From positions 124,001 to 188,000 of the forward strand of contig NZ_JSXI01000018.1 in NCBI RefSeq assembly GCF_000803065.1: DNA of 64,000 nt. The letters are read 5' to 3'. Within the stretch, counting starts at the first letter, position 1. The number at the start of each line of letters is the position of its first letter. Shown in pieces: positions 52,942 through 61,453 of this stretch. Under the pieces are notes generated by a model. It was not told where the DNA came from. It saw only the letters and a program-made list of their open reading frames with translations, and ran no database searches. A program made the position numbers and the translations under genes. Origin of the DNA: Sphingomonas sp. ERG5 (GTDB lineage: Bacteria; Pseudomonadota; Alphaproteobacteria; Sphingomonadales; Sphingomonadaceae).

Positions 52942-54431
52942 TTCGCACTCTCCAGCATCAGGGCTGCCGTCGCCTTGGCGCTGCCGACCACGCCGGGAAT
53001 GCCCGCTCCGGGATGCGTGCCCGCGCCGACGAAATACAGGTTGGGAATATGGTCGTCGCGATTATGCACGCGAAACCAGGCGCTCTGCGTCAGGATCGGC
53101 TCCAGGCTGAAGGCACTGCCGAGATGCGCGTTGAGATCCTGGGCGAAATCATTCGGCGCATAATGGAATTTGGTCACGATCCGCTCATGGATATCGGGGA
53201 TCAGCCGCCGCCCGACTTCATCGAGGATGCGCTTTTCCAGGATCGGTCCGACTTCGTCCCAATTGACCGGGAACTTGCCCATGTGCGGCACCGGCGCGAG
53301 TGCATAGAAGGTCGAATGCCCCTCCGGCGCCAGCGATGGGTCGGTCACGGTCGGGTGATGGAGATAAAGCGAGAAATCCTCCGGCAGGATGCCGGTGTCG
53401 TAGAGATCGGTGAGCAGGCCCTTATAGCGTGGCCCGAACAGGATCATGTGGTGCGGGATGCCCGGCCAGGTGCCCTTGATGCCGAAATGGACCACGAACA
53501 GCGACGGCGAATAGCGTTTGCGCTCCAGCTTCGCCTTGGTGCGCTGTGCGCTGCGCGACGTCTTCAGCAAGTCGCGATAGATATGCATGACGTCGCCATT
53601 GCACGCGATCATGTCGGCGGTGCCGACCCAGCCGCCCTTGGTGGTCACGCCGGTCGCCTTGTCGCCAAGCGTCTCGATGCTCGTCACGGGATCATCGAGG
53701 CGCAGCTTTCCGCCCAACCGCTCGAAATGCGTCACCATGCCGGCGATCAGCTTGTTGGTCCCGCCCATCGCGAACCACACGCCGCCATCGCGCTCCAGCT
53801 TGTGGATCAGGGCATAGATCGCGCTGGTGGTCATCGGATTGCCGCCGACCAGCAAGGTGTGGAACGACAGCGCCTGACGCAGATGCTCGTCCTTCACGAA
53901 GCTCGACACGATCGAATAGACCGACCGCCACGCCTGATATTTGGCCAGTGACGGTGCCGCCTTGATCATCGAGGCGAAGTCGAGGAACGCGACATGGCCG
54001 AGCTTTTCATAGCCTTCGCGGAACACCCCGGCGGAATAGTCGAGAAACTTGCGGTAGCCGGCGACATCCTCGGGATTGAGCTTGGCGATCTCGGCGTTCA
54101 GCACCTGGTCGTCATTGGTGTAGTCGAAACTGACGCCATCGGGCCAGTTGAGCCGATAGAAGGGCGTGACCGGTTCCAGTGTGACGTCGTCGGCCATGTC
54201 GCGCCCGGTCAGCGCCCATAATTCCTGCAGGCAGGGCGGGTCGGTGATCACCGTCGGCCCGGCATCGAACGTGAACCCGTCCTTCTCCCAGACATAGGCG
54301 CGGCCCCCGGCCTTGTCGCGCGCTTCGACAATGGTCGTGTCGACGCCGGCCGATTGCAGCCGGATGCCGAGCGCAAGCCCGCCGAACCCGGCACCGATGA
54401 CGATGGCGGAACGTGGTGGCGCGCTGCTCAT
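52938..54431 (-). CDS. crtI: Phytoene desaturase
   Basis: A 497-residue FAD enzyme that turns phytoene into lycopene by four desaturations. It has the dinucleotide loop AIVIGAGFGGLALGIRLQSAG, RAYVWEKDGFTFDAGPTVITDP, and the C-terminal bacterial-type signature NLYFVGAGTHPGAGIPGVVGSAKATA. Middle segments (LSFHTLLVGGNP, GGTNKLIAGM) also fit CrtI. It overlaps crtY upstream and the LOG gene downstream by ATGA, so all three are translated in a coupled manner. Confidence 0.96.
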   Translation of the reverse strand: MSSAPPRSAIVIGAGFGGLALGIRLQSAGVDTTIVEARDKAGGRAYVWEKDGFTFDAGPTVITDPPCLQELWALTGRDMADDVTLEPVTPFYRLNWPDGVSFDYTNDDQVLNAEIAKLNPEDVAGYRKFLDYSAGVFREGYEKLGHVAFLDFASMIKAAPSLAKYQAWRSVYSIVSSFVKDEHLRQALSFHTLLVGGNPMTTSAIYALIHKLERDGGVWFAMGGTNKLIAGMVTHFERLGGKLRLDDPVTSIETLGDKATGVTTKGGWVGTADMIACNGDVMHIYRDLLKTSRSAQRTKAKLERKRYSPSLFVVHFGIKGTWPGIPHHMILFGPRYKGLLTDLYDTGILPEDFSLYLHHPTVTDPSLAPEGHSTFYALAPVPHMGKFPVNWDEVGPILEKRILDEVGRRLIPDIHERIVTKFHYAPNDFAQDLNAHLGSAFSLEPILTQSAWFRVHNRDDHIPNLYFVGAGTHPGAGIPGVVGSAKATAALMLESAK

Positions 54432-55603
54432 CGCATGCCGCCGGTGATACCGCCTGTGATGGCGCGGAGCGCGCGGCCGATCGGGACCGGCGGCTTGCCG
54501 GTGAGAATTCGGGCCTTGTCGGTCATGGTCGAACGTCCTGCATAAAAACGGCCTATAAGCGCAGGCGACAGTCGATAGAAGCGCTCAAGGACCCGGTAAC
54601 GCTCTTCGGGTTCCGCGGCACGGAACAGCATCTTGTCGAGCATCCGGTAAAAGCCGCGTTCACGCCATGTGCGCCGGGCGAAACCATATGTCAGATCGTG
54701 CAGCGCCTTGCCCGACAGGTCGGTCGATCGCGCGACCAGCGCGGCGGTGCGTACCGCGTCGGGCAGCGAATAGCCGGTGGTCGGGTGGAACAGCCCGGCG
54801 CGCATCCCGGCCTTGGCGGTCTTGTTGCCGCCCGACCGCCAATATTCCTCGAAATCGCCGCCCATCGTCACCGGCAGCACCCCGGTCTCCTCGCGCGATG
54901 CCTGTTCGATCGCCCAGCCGCGCGCGGCGACATAGTCGTGGATCCGGTCGGCCAGTACCGCGCGGTCGAGATCGGGCGTGTCGCTATAATAAGTGTCCTC
55001 GACGAACATCCGCGTCGCCGCGAAGGGCAGGCAATACAGGAAGCGATACCCGTCGAGCTGCGGCACCGTCGCATCCATCACCATCGGCCGCGGCTCATCA
55101 TGCGGTTCGGTCAGGCGGAATTCGCGACCCATGAATTTCTGCCAGCCGACCTCAAGCATGCCGAGGTCGCCGGGTCCGCGCGCGTCGATCACACCTTTTG
55201 CTTCGATCCGGTCGCCATCCGCCAGCACCACCGCGCTCGCGCTCGCGCCGAGCACCTTGCGCCCGAGAATCAGCGCGTCTCCCGGCAATGCCGTCCGCAC
55301 CACCGCATCGAGCCGCTCGGATTCGATCGAATAATAGCTTGCCGCGATCGTCCGTCGATGCGCGGGAAACGCGATGTCGTATGATTTCCAGCCAAAGCTG
55401 ATCAGCGGCGCGACGATCCAGCGATCTTCTTCCGTGATATCGCTGGAAAAGAACGACCAGACATGATTGCCGCCGATCGTACCGCTGCCTTCGATCAGCC
55501 GCACGTCGAGCATGGGGTGGCGGCGCTTCAGCGCCAGCGCCATCAGCCCGCCGGCAAGCCCCGCGCCGACAATCGCGACATCGCAGGAAATGATCGTCGC
55601 CAT
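54428..55603 (-). CDS. crtY: Lycopene beta-cyclase
   Basis: A 391-residue CrtY-type cyclase that closes both ends of lycopene to beta-carotene. It has the FAD loop DVAIVGAGLAGGLMALAL, the conserved GNHVWSFF, VIDARGP, and the cyclase motif FHPTTGYSLPDAV followed by TYGFARRTWRERGFYRMLDKMLF, typical of proteobacterial CrtY. ATG at 55603 is preferred to the longer frame. First gene of the crt operon; crtE and crtZ are not in this window. The 226-base gap upstream must hold its promoter; I see no clear element in it. Confidence 0.95.
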   Translation of the reverse strand: MATIISCDVAIVGAGLAGGLMALALKRRHPMLDVRLIEGSGTIGGNHVWSFFSSDITEEDRWIVAPLISFGWKSYDIAFPAHRRTIAASYYSIESERLDAVVRTALPGDALILGRKVLGASASAVVLADGDRIEAKGVIDARGPGDLGMLEVGWQKFMGREFRLTEPHDEPRPMVMDATVPQLDGYRFLYCLPFAATRMFVEDTYYSDTPDLDRAVLADRIHDYVAARGWAIEQASREETGVLPVTMGGDFEEYWRSGGNKTAKAGMRAGLFHPTTGYSLPDAVRTAALVARSTDLSGKALHDLTYGFARRTWRERGFYRMLDKMLFRAAEPEERYRVLERFYRLSPALIGRFYAGRSTMTDKARILTGKPPVPIGRALRAITGGITGGMR

Positions 55604-55829
55604 GGCGTCAGCGCCTAACCGATCCACGTCTCCGCGCAAGCGCGGAATGGGGCGGAATGACGACGCGGTACAGCCTGTCGTTGGGGCGTATGCGCTCGCC
55701 CGTCGTCAAATCGCTTGTCTTCAATGTCGCCCCCGCCCGCTTTCGACCTGGATAAGGGGTCGATCGCGCCGCGTCACCTGGCTTGCAGCGCGCGCCGCCG
55801 ATGCTAGGAATTGCGCAGGGAGATTGCCG

Positions 55830-56654
55830 ATGCGCTTGTTCGGGCCTGGGGCGCTGGCGCTGGCCGCGACGATATTGATCCCCTCGGCGCAGGCGGGGGA
55901 AACCGGCAGGCCATCGACCATCCCGACCGCCGATCTTGCCACTGTCGCCGCGCGCGGCGCTGAAATCTATGCCTTCGATCAAGCCGCCTGGCACAGCACC
56001 GATGCGTTGACGGCGCGCAAGCTGCCGATCGATGTGATGCACGCGATCCGCGGCTGGGTGGTCGAGCCGGCAGGCGACGTGCTGACCGTGACCTATTATG
56101 GTCTGAGCGGCACGACGCCCTATGCGATCTATGTCGCTGAGTATCGCGACGGCAGGATCGTTGCCGATCGCGTGCCCGATGCGACCGGCGATCGCAGCCT
56201 GTCGGCGCAAGCGGTGCGCATGGCGGCGGCGCATGACGTGGCGATGGCGCAGCCCTTCGGCGCTTGCGTCGAGCGGCCGTTCAACACCGTCACCCTGCCG
56301 CCGCGTCCCGGCAGCGGGGTCATCCCGGTCTATCTGCTGACCCCGATGCTGAAATGGAATGCCTATCCCGTTGGCGGACACCATGAGGTGGATATCGGCG
56401 CCGACGGCACGGTGCTGGCGACGCGCGACTTCAGCAAAGGCTGTATGGTGGCGGAGCTACCCGACAAGCCAATGCTGTTCCCGGCCGTGTCGCATCTGCT
56501 CGATCCGCAGCCGACCGAAATTCACGTCTACCTCTCGCTCTGGTCGCGCCGGCCGATGATCGTCGGCACGCCGGACAATGTCCTGTGGAATGTCGATGGC
56601 ACGAAAGTCGCGAAAATGGACGTGAAAAAGGCCGGCGCCACGCGGAAGAAGTGA
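55830..56654 (+). CDS. Hypothetical secreted protein
   Basis: A 274-residue protein with a signal peptide (MRLFGPGALALAATILIPSAQA). The mature part is beta-rich (VMHAIRGWVVEPAGDVLTVTYYGL, YAIYVAEYRDGRIVADRVP, TPMLKWNAYPVGGHHEVDIGADGTVLATRDFSKGC), with two Cys (GACVE and KGCMV) likely paired. I recognise no named family. AGGGAG lies seven bases before the ATG. It is divergent from crtY and converges with the GST gene. Confidence 0.75.
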   Translation: MRLFGPGALALAATILIPSAQAGETGRPSTIPTADLATVAARGAEIYAFDQAAWHSTDALTARKLPIDVMHAIRGWVVEPAGDVLTVTYYGLSGTTPYAIYVAEYRDGRIVADRVPDATGDRSLSAQAVRMAAAHDVAMAQPFGACVERPFNTVTLPPRPGSGVIPVYLLTPMLKWNAYPVGGHHEVDIGADGTVLATRDFSKGCMVAELPDKPMLFPAVSHLLDPQPTEIHVYLSLWSRRPMIVGTPDNVLWNVDGTKVAKMDVKKAGATRKK

Positions 56655-56669
56655 CGCCGGCCTCCGGCT

Positions 56670-57284
56670 TCACGCCGCTTGCAGCAATGGCATCTCCTCA
56701 GCCATCGCCCGGGCGACCGATGACCGCCGCCGTGTCTTCGTCCGCCAGCCCAGCAGCACTGGCCAGTCCGCGATCGGCACGCCGGCATGTTCGCACCAGT
56801 TGAGAACGGCGAGCAGATAGGCGTCGGCGACGCTGAAGCTGCCGATGAGATAATCCTGTCCGTCGAGCTGCCGCGACAACAGGTCGAAGCGTTTCGCGAT
56901 CATGCCTCTTGCCCATTCGCGCGCGCCGTCGCTCGACTTGTTCGTCATCAGCGGGGAGAAGATGCCCTTGTGGATCTCGGTCGCGACGAAGTTCAGCCAG
57001 CGCATCATCTGATAGCGCTCCTCGGTATAAGGCGGCGGCGCGAGCACGCCCTCGGCGGCAAGGTCGGCGATATAGGTCAGCACGACCGGCCCCTCGCTCA
57101 GCACCATGCCCCCCGCTGTTTCCATCGCCGGAACATAATTCATCGGGCTGATCGCCGCGAACGGACGGCCGTCGGGCAGCGGCTGGCCGGGAACGACGCG
57201 AATGAACTCGGCATCGAGCTCGGCTTCCTCGATGGCGATCCGCGTTGCGAGCGAGCAGGCTAAGGGGGTGAAATACAGCTTCAT
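56670..57284 (-). CDS. Glutathione S-transferase family protein
   Basis: A 204-residue GST. The thioredoxin-like N-terminal domain starts MKLYFTPLACSLATRIAIEEAE (Ser/Cys at the catalytic turn as in beta-class enzymes) and has the cis-Pro turn YVPAMETAGGMVLSEGPVVLTYI. The helical C-terminal domain has the DYLIGSFSVADAYLLAVLNW signature. The substrate is unknown. GGGAG lies just before the ATG. It is divergent from a TetR gene with a shared operator-like palindrome, so it is the probable target of that regulator. Confidence 0.92.
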   Translation of the reverse strand: MKLYFTPLACSLATRIAIEEAELDAEFIRVVPGQPLPDGRPFAAISPMNYVPAMETAGGMVLSEGPVVLTYIADLAAEGVLAPPPYTEERYQMMRWLNFVATEIHKGIFSPLMTNKSSDGAREWARGMIAKRFDLLSRQLDGQDYLIGSFSVADAYLLAVLNWCEHAGVPIADWPVLLGWRTKTRRRSSVARAMAEEMPLLQAA

Positions 57285-57314
57285 GATGATTCTCCCTGGG
57301 GCACGATTGATTTC

Positions 57315-57368
57315 TGTACTATTTCGCATAATATAAGCTCGGTCAATGATTCTTTGCGAAACGGTATA
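57315..57368. promoter_or_regulatory. Probable TetR operator in the GST/TetR divergent region
   Basis: TGTACTATTTCGCATA (57315-57330) returns as an imperfect inverted copy TTTGCGAAACGGTATA (57353-57368), 13 of 16 positions matching, with TTTCGCA/TGCGAAA exact. The arms lie 38 bases apart centre to centre, between the two starts, as for an autoregulated TetR pair. Confidence 0.65.
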
Positions 57369-57371
57369 TAA

Positions 57372-57977
57372 TTGTCGAAACCGCCAACCGAACCAGTTGC
57401 CAAAGGCCGATCCCGCGGCCGCCCGCGGGGTTTCGATCTCGACGTTGTCCTCAAGGCGGCGAGCGAGCGCTTTCGCTCGCGCGGTTATGCGGCGACGTCG
57501 CTTGACGACCTGGTCGATGCGACCGGCCTGGCGCGGCCCAGCCTCTATGCGGCCTTTGGTGACAAGCGCGCGCTCTACCTGGCGGCATTGGCGCGCGTCA
57601 GCGCGCGTGCCGAGCGCGGTTTCGACGCGATCGCGGCGCAGCAGCTTGGCTTGCGCACCCTGGTCGAATGCATGCTGATGTTCACGATCGACGGCTATCT
57701 GACCGGCGAGAATGGTCCCTCGGGCTGCCTTGCGGTGAGCACGGCCAGCGCCGAATCGGCATCGGACCCCCAGGTGCGCGGGGCGCTGGCCGATTTCCTC
57801 GCCATGGAGGATCGCCGGATCGAGGAATTGCTCGCCGCCGCCGGCAGCATGCACCCCGCCGCCCATGCCCGCATCGTCGCGGCGGTGATCCATTCGCTCA
57901 GCGTCCGCGCGCGGGCCGGAGAACCGCGCGAGGCGCTTGAGCGGATCGCGCGGGATTGCGCCGCGCTGGTCGGATAA
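57372..57977 (+). CDS. TetR/AcrR-family transcriptional regulator
   Basis: A 201-residue repressor. The DNA-binding domain (about 20-66) has GFDLDVVLKAASERFRSRGYAATSLDDLVDATGLARPSLYAAFGDKRALYLAAL, read as helix, turn and recognition helix SLYAAFGDK. The ligand domain contains GPSGCLAVSTASAESASDP, typical of the AcrR-like group near GST or oxidoreductase genes. The start appears to be TTG at 57372; no in-frame ATG fits. It probably represses the divergent GST gene and itself through the operator at 57315-57368. Confidence 0.92.
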   Translation: MSKPPTEPVAKGRSRGRPRGFDLDVVLKAASERFRSRGYAATSLDDLVDATGLARPSLYAAFGDKRALYLAALARVSARAERGFDAIAAQQLGLRTLVECMLMFTIDGYLTGENGPSGCLAVSTASAESASDPQVRGALADFLAMEDRRIEELLAAAGSMHPAAHARIVAAVIHSLSVRARAGEPREALERIARDCAALVG

Positions 57978-58021
57978 GGGGCCGCGTGACGCGAGCGACC
58001 AAGCGTCTATAAGGGCGCCAG

Positions 58022-58750
58022 ATGACCGCCGCTTCCGCAATTCTGTTCTCCGCGATCGCCATGACGCTGATCGTCGGCGTGCGCTATCTGATCGTCAGCG
58101 GCGCCTTCGCGCTTGCCACGCGCTGGCGTTTCCCCGGCCTTTATGCCGGTCTCGATCCGCAGATCCGGCGGGAGATTCGCTGGAGCCTCGCATCCGCGGC
58201 AATCTATGGCATTCCGGCGGGGGTGGTTGCCTGGGGCTGGCAGAATCGCGGCTGGACGCAAGTCTATGGCGATCTCAACGCCTGGCCGCTCTGGTATCTG
58301 CCGTTGTCGGTGCTGCTCTATCTCTTCGCGCACGACACCTGGTTCTACTGGACGCACCGTTGGATGCACCGCCCGCGTCCCTTCCGCATCGCGCATGCCG
58401 TCCACCATGCCAGCCGCCCGCCCACTGCCTGGGCGGCGATGGCGTTTCACCCGTATGAGGCACTGACCGGCGCTGTGGTAATTCCGTTACTGGTCTTCGC
58501 GATTCCGATCCATGTCGGCGCACTTGGGCTGGTGTTGACGATCATGACCGTTATGGGGGTGACCAATCATATGGGCTGGGAGGTTTTCCCGCGCTTCATG
58601 TGGAGGGGGCATCTGGGGGCCTGGCTGATCACCGCAAGCCATCATCAGCGGCATCATGAACAATATAGGTGCAATTATGGTCTCTATTTTCGGTTCTGGG
58701 ACCGGGTTTGCGGCACCGATCGGGGGGTTGGAAGCTTTGAGGGAAAATAA
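58022..58750 (+). CDS. Sterol desaturase-superfamily hydroxylase, CrtG candidate
   Basis: A 242-residue membrane di-iron enzyme with four hydrophobic segments and three His clusters: HDTWFYWTHRWMH, HAVHHASRP and HHQRHHEQYRCNYGL. Size and His-box spacing fit the carotenoid 2,2-prime-beta-hydroxylase CrtG, which, as I recall, belongs to this superfamily. Yellow Sphingomonas strains make nostoxanthin, which needs CrtG as well as CrtZ, and this gene is only 2.4 kb from crtY. It could equally be a lipid hydroxylase. It lies 44 bases after the TetR gene and overlaps the front of the DUF2141 gene. Confidence 0.82.
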   Translation: MTAASAILFSAIAMTLIVGVRYLIVSGAFALATRWRFPGLYAGLDPQIRREIRWSLASAAIYGIPAGVVAWGWQNRGWTQVYGDLNAWPLWYLPLSVLLYLFAHDTWFYWTHRWMHRPRPFRIAHAVHHASRPPTAWAAMAFHPYEALTGAVVIPLLVFAIPIHVGALGLVLTIMTVMGVTNHMGWEVFPRFMWRGHLGAWLITASHHQRHHEQYRCNYGLYFRFWDRVCGTDRGVGSFEGK

Positions 58751-59213
58751 TGCTGCTCAAGCGAGCATCGGTCGGGGGCAGCGTTTCGCGCGCCGGCTTG
58801 GCGCCGCGCTGACTGTCGTCGCGTTGTTGCCGGGGGCGATGCCGGTCGCCGATCTGCACGTCGATATCCAGAAACTGCGCTCGGCCAAGGGCATGATCCG
58901 CGTCTGCCTGACCGCCGATCCGAAGAATTTCCCCGGCTGTGTCGACGATTCCCGCGCGGTGACCCGCTCGGTCCGCGCCGATGCGCCGAACATCGTCTTC
59001 CAGGCCTTGCCGCAGGGCGATTATGCGGTCGCGGTGATTCACGATGAGAATGGCAACAAGAAGCTCGACACTTTTGCCGGCATTCCGCGCGAAGGTTTCG
59101 GCTTCTCGCGCAATCCGGCGATCGGCTTCGGCCCACCGAAATTCGCCGCCGCGCGCTTCTCCTTGACGAGCGATGCCACGGAGCAGCCGATCAGAATGAA
59201 GTATCTCCTCTGA
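58737..59213 (+). CDS. DUF2141 secreted protein
   Basis: About 158 residues. The frame matches DUF2141: LHVDIQKLRSAKGMIRVCLTADPKNFPGC, FQALPQGDYAVAVIHDENGNKKLDTFAGIPREGFGFSRNPA (read as blocks), and IGFGPPKFAAARFSL. The signal peptide is in RRLGAALTVVALLPGAMPVA. The start is uncertain: TTG at 58737 has GGGGGG nine bases upstream; the ATG at 58751 is in another frame that ends quickly, hinting at a small frame change or a non-ATG start. DUF2141 proteins often go with carotenoid or membrane genes in this order. It follows the hydroxylase gene with a 14-bp overlap. Confidence 0.78.
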   Translation: MRENNAAQASIGRGQRFARRLGAALTVVALLPGAMPVADLHVDIQKLRSAKGMIRVCLTADPKNFPGCVDDSRAVTRSVRADAPNIVFQALPQGDYAVAVIHDENGNKKLDTFAGIPREGFGFSRNPAIGFGPPKFAAARFSLTSDATEQPIRMKYLL

Positions 59214-59249
59214 CCTGACCAGCGGAGCCAACGCCGCGAGAAAGCGTTC

Positions 59250-59272
59250 GGGTAAGGTGACTCGCCTTATCC
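59250..59272 (+). promoter_or_regulatory. Hairpin directly before the MipA-like gene ribosome site
   Basis: GGGTAAGG (59250-59257) pairs with CCTTATCC (59265-59272), one G-U pair, loop TGACTCG. The stem ends one base before the GGAG Shine-Dalgarno of the GTG start at 59283. It may end the DUF2141 transcript or control translation. Confidence 0.4.
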
Positions 59273-59282
59273 GGAGCCGCCA

Positions 59283-60161
59283 GTGTCGCTTGAAATTCGC
59301 GTTATCCTGTCCGCTGTCCTGTTTTCGTTCCCGCTAGCGGCGCCGGCCTTTGCCCAGGACATGAATCCTCCCGTCGAACCGGCGCCACCGCCGCCACCTG
59401 AGATTGGCGGCGACAGTTTCTCGATCGCCATCGGTGGCGCCAGTGTGCCGAGCTATGAAGGGTCGAACAGCAACCGCGTCGTGCCGGTCGGCATGATCCG
59501 CGGTTCGCTCTCCGGCATCAATTTCAGTACGCGCGGCACGCGATTGCTGGTCGATGTCGTGCCCGACAAGCCGGGTCCGGGCTTCGACTTTCAGCTCGGC
59601 CCGGTGGTCGGCGTCAATCTGGACCGCACCAATCTCAAGAATATCAGGGACGCGCGCGTGGCGGCGCTGGGCGACCGGAAGACCGCGATCGAGCTTGGCG
59701 GTTATATCGGTATCGGCAAGACCGGGGTGATCACCAGCGACTACGACAAGCTCACGGCGAGCGTCTCTTACGTCCATGACGTCAACAACGCGCACAAAAG
59801 CTATCTCGTCACGCCGCAGATCGACTATGGCACGCCGCTCAGCCACAAGGCCTATATCGGCGTCTCGGCCAATGCGGTCTATGCCGGCGGCGGCTATGCC
59901 CGGACCTATTTCAGCGTCGATGCACCGGGCTCGCTCGCCAGCACCCTGCCGGTGTACAGTGCGGGCAAGGGCTGGAAGAGCTATTCGCTCACTGGCCTCG
60001 CCACTTACTCGCTGACCGGCGACCTGACCCATGGCCTCGCGATCATTGCCGGCCTGTCCTATTCGCGATTGCTGGGTGACTTTGCCGAAAGCCCGGTGAC
60101 GCGCATTGCGGGTGACCGTAACCAGCTGCTCTTCGGGGCGGGCATGGGCTATACGTTCTGA
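59283..60161 (+). CDS. MipA/OmpV-family outer membrane protein
   Basis: A 292-residue beta-barrel protein: signal peptide (VILSAVLFSFPLAAPAFA), Pro-rich linker, then FSIAIGGASVPSYEGSNSNRVVPVGMIRG, a MipA start, and alternating strands ending in LLFGAGMGYTF with a C-terminal Phe, the outer-membrane signature. MipA was linked to murein synthesis complexes in E. coli, and OmpV-like proteins respond to osmotic stress; the exact role here is open. GTG start with GGAG six bases upstream. Stands alone; the gap to 60428 shows no other gene. Confidence 0.9.
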   Translation: MSLEIRVILSAVLFSFPLAAPAFAQDMNPPVEPAPPPPPEIGGDSFSIAIGGASVPSYEGSNSNRVVPVGMIRGSLSGINFSTRGTRLLVDVVPDKPGPGFDFQLGPVVGVNLDRTNLKNIRDARVAALGDRKTAIELGGYIGIGKTGVITSDYDKLTASVSYVHDVNNAHKSYLVTPQIDYGTPLSHKAYIGVSANAVYAGGGYARTYFSVDAPGSLASTLPVYSAGKGWKSYSLTGLATYSLTGDLTHGLAIIAGLSYSRLLGDFAESPVTRIAGDRNQLLFGAGMGYTF

Positions 60162-60428
60162 GCGCCTTGTTTGGGCCTGCGCCGCCATGTGCCTGCCCGG
60201 GCCGACACTGATCGACGGCATCTTATCGGGAAATTCTTTCGGCGATCATACGGGTCCGGCGCACAATCTCCGTCTATCTGGTTGCGCTGATTGAACAGAT
60301 CAGCCAGTGTCGCGCCATGCTTGGGGGCGGCACCACATCATCGTAACGGATGTTATCGCAGCTATTGCCCAACCAGCCGCCAGCCATCACAGCGCGCCAG
60401 TATAGAATCAAAGGGAAGGCCCGTGCCC

Positions 60429-61400
60429 ATGACCGACACGAATCAGCAATTGATCGAAACTCTCGACGACGGGGTCGAACCGCGCAACGAGCGCCGTGAA
60501 TTCTTCAAGGCTGCAATCGGCGCGGCGGCGGTTGCCGGCGCGGGCGCGACGGCGGTTTCGCTCGGCGGTCTCGCGTCGGCGGCGACTCCATTGATCGACA
60601 CGGATTACTTCAACTTCCTGCTCAACCTCGATTATCTCGAGGCGCAATTCTACAGCTATGCGACCTCCGGCGCCGGCCTGGCCAATACCGACCTGACGGG
60701 CGCGGGCACGCAGGGCGCAGTGACCGGCGGGGCGCAGGTCAGCTTCACTGACGCGGCGGTCGGGCGCATTGCCCGCGAAATCGCCGCGGACGACCTTGCC
60801 CATGTCCGCTACCTGCGCAGCGCCACGCTGACCGGCGCCGTGACCGTGGCGCAGCCGGCGATCGATCTCGGTGTCACCCCGACCAGCGCCTTCAGCAAGC
60901 TTGCGCAGGCGGCCAATGTCGTCGGCGCGGGCCAGGGCTTCGATGTTTATGCCAACGACAACAACTTCCTGCTGGGCGCTTTCATGTTCGCTGACGTCAT
61001 CGTCACCGCCTATAAGGGTGTCGCGGCCAAATTGACCGACCGGCTCAATCGCGACAAGCTCGCCGGGCTCCTCGCGGCCAAGGCCTATCACGCCGCGACC
61101 ATCCGCACATTGCTCTATGCCAAGGGGGCGACGACCGCGTCGCTGCGCACCTCGGCCGATGCGATCTCGAACGCACGCGACGCGCTGGATGGCACCGACG
61201 ACATTGATCAGGGCATCTCCCCCACCGGCACCGGCGCCACTTTGGCGTCCAATATCACGCTGCTCGATGGCAACGGCCTTGCTTACAACCGGTCGCCGGG
61301 CCGAGTGCTCAACATCTTCTATCTCTCATCGGCGACGACGACGACGGGCGGCTTCTTCCCCGCCGGTCTCAACGGTGACATCCGCAGCACGGCAAGCTGA
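60429..61400 (+). CDS. Tat-exported ferritin-like protein, first of a tandem pair
   Basis: A 323-residue protein with a twin-arginine signal (ERREFFKAAIGAAAVAGAGA, Arg22-Arg23) and a ferritin-like four-helix domain of the Ferritin_2 type: YFNFLLNLDYLEAQFY (Glu71), REIAADDLAHVRYLR (Asp122, His125), NNFLLGAFMFADVIVTAYKG, and AAKAYHAATIRTLLY (His221). The expected Glu of the third helix is Ala188, and that before His221 is Lys218, so the site is incomplete. It ends in a Gly/Phe-rich beta tail (LNIFYLSSATTTTGGFFPAG). Folded in the cytoplasm before export, as for metal or cofactor proteins. A paralog follows after 53 bases. Confidence 0.85.
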   Translation: MTDTNQQLIETLDDGVEPRNERREFFKAAIGAAAVAGAGATAVSLGGLASAATPLIDTDYFNFLLNLDYLEAQFYSYATSGAGLANTDLTGAGTQGAVTGGAQVSFTDAAVGRIAREIAADDLAHVRYLRSATLTGAVTVAQPAIDLGVTPTSAFSKLAQAANVVGAGQGFDVYANDNNFLLGAFMFADVIVTAYKGVAAKLTDRLNRDKLAGLLAAKAYHAATIRTLLYAKGATTASLRTSADAISNARDALDGTDDIDQGISPTGTGATLASNITLLDGNGLAYNRSPGRVLNIFYLSSATTTTGGFFPAGLNGDIRSTAS

Positions 61401-61453
61401 TCGGCGCGCCACGCCTGATCCCATCGTCAAAAGAATCCAGGGAAGTTGACCCG

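Noticed and set aside
52938..55603. A complete zeaxanthin or nostoxanthin gene cluster
   Set aside because: crtE and crtZ are not present in the window, so only the lycopene/beta-carotene steps can be claimed.
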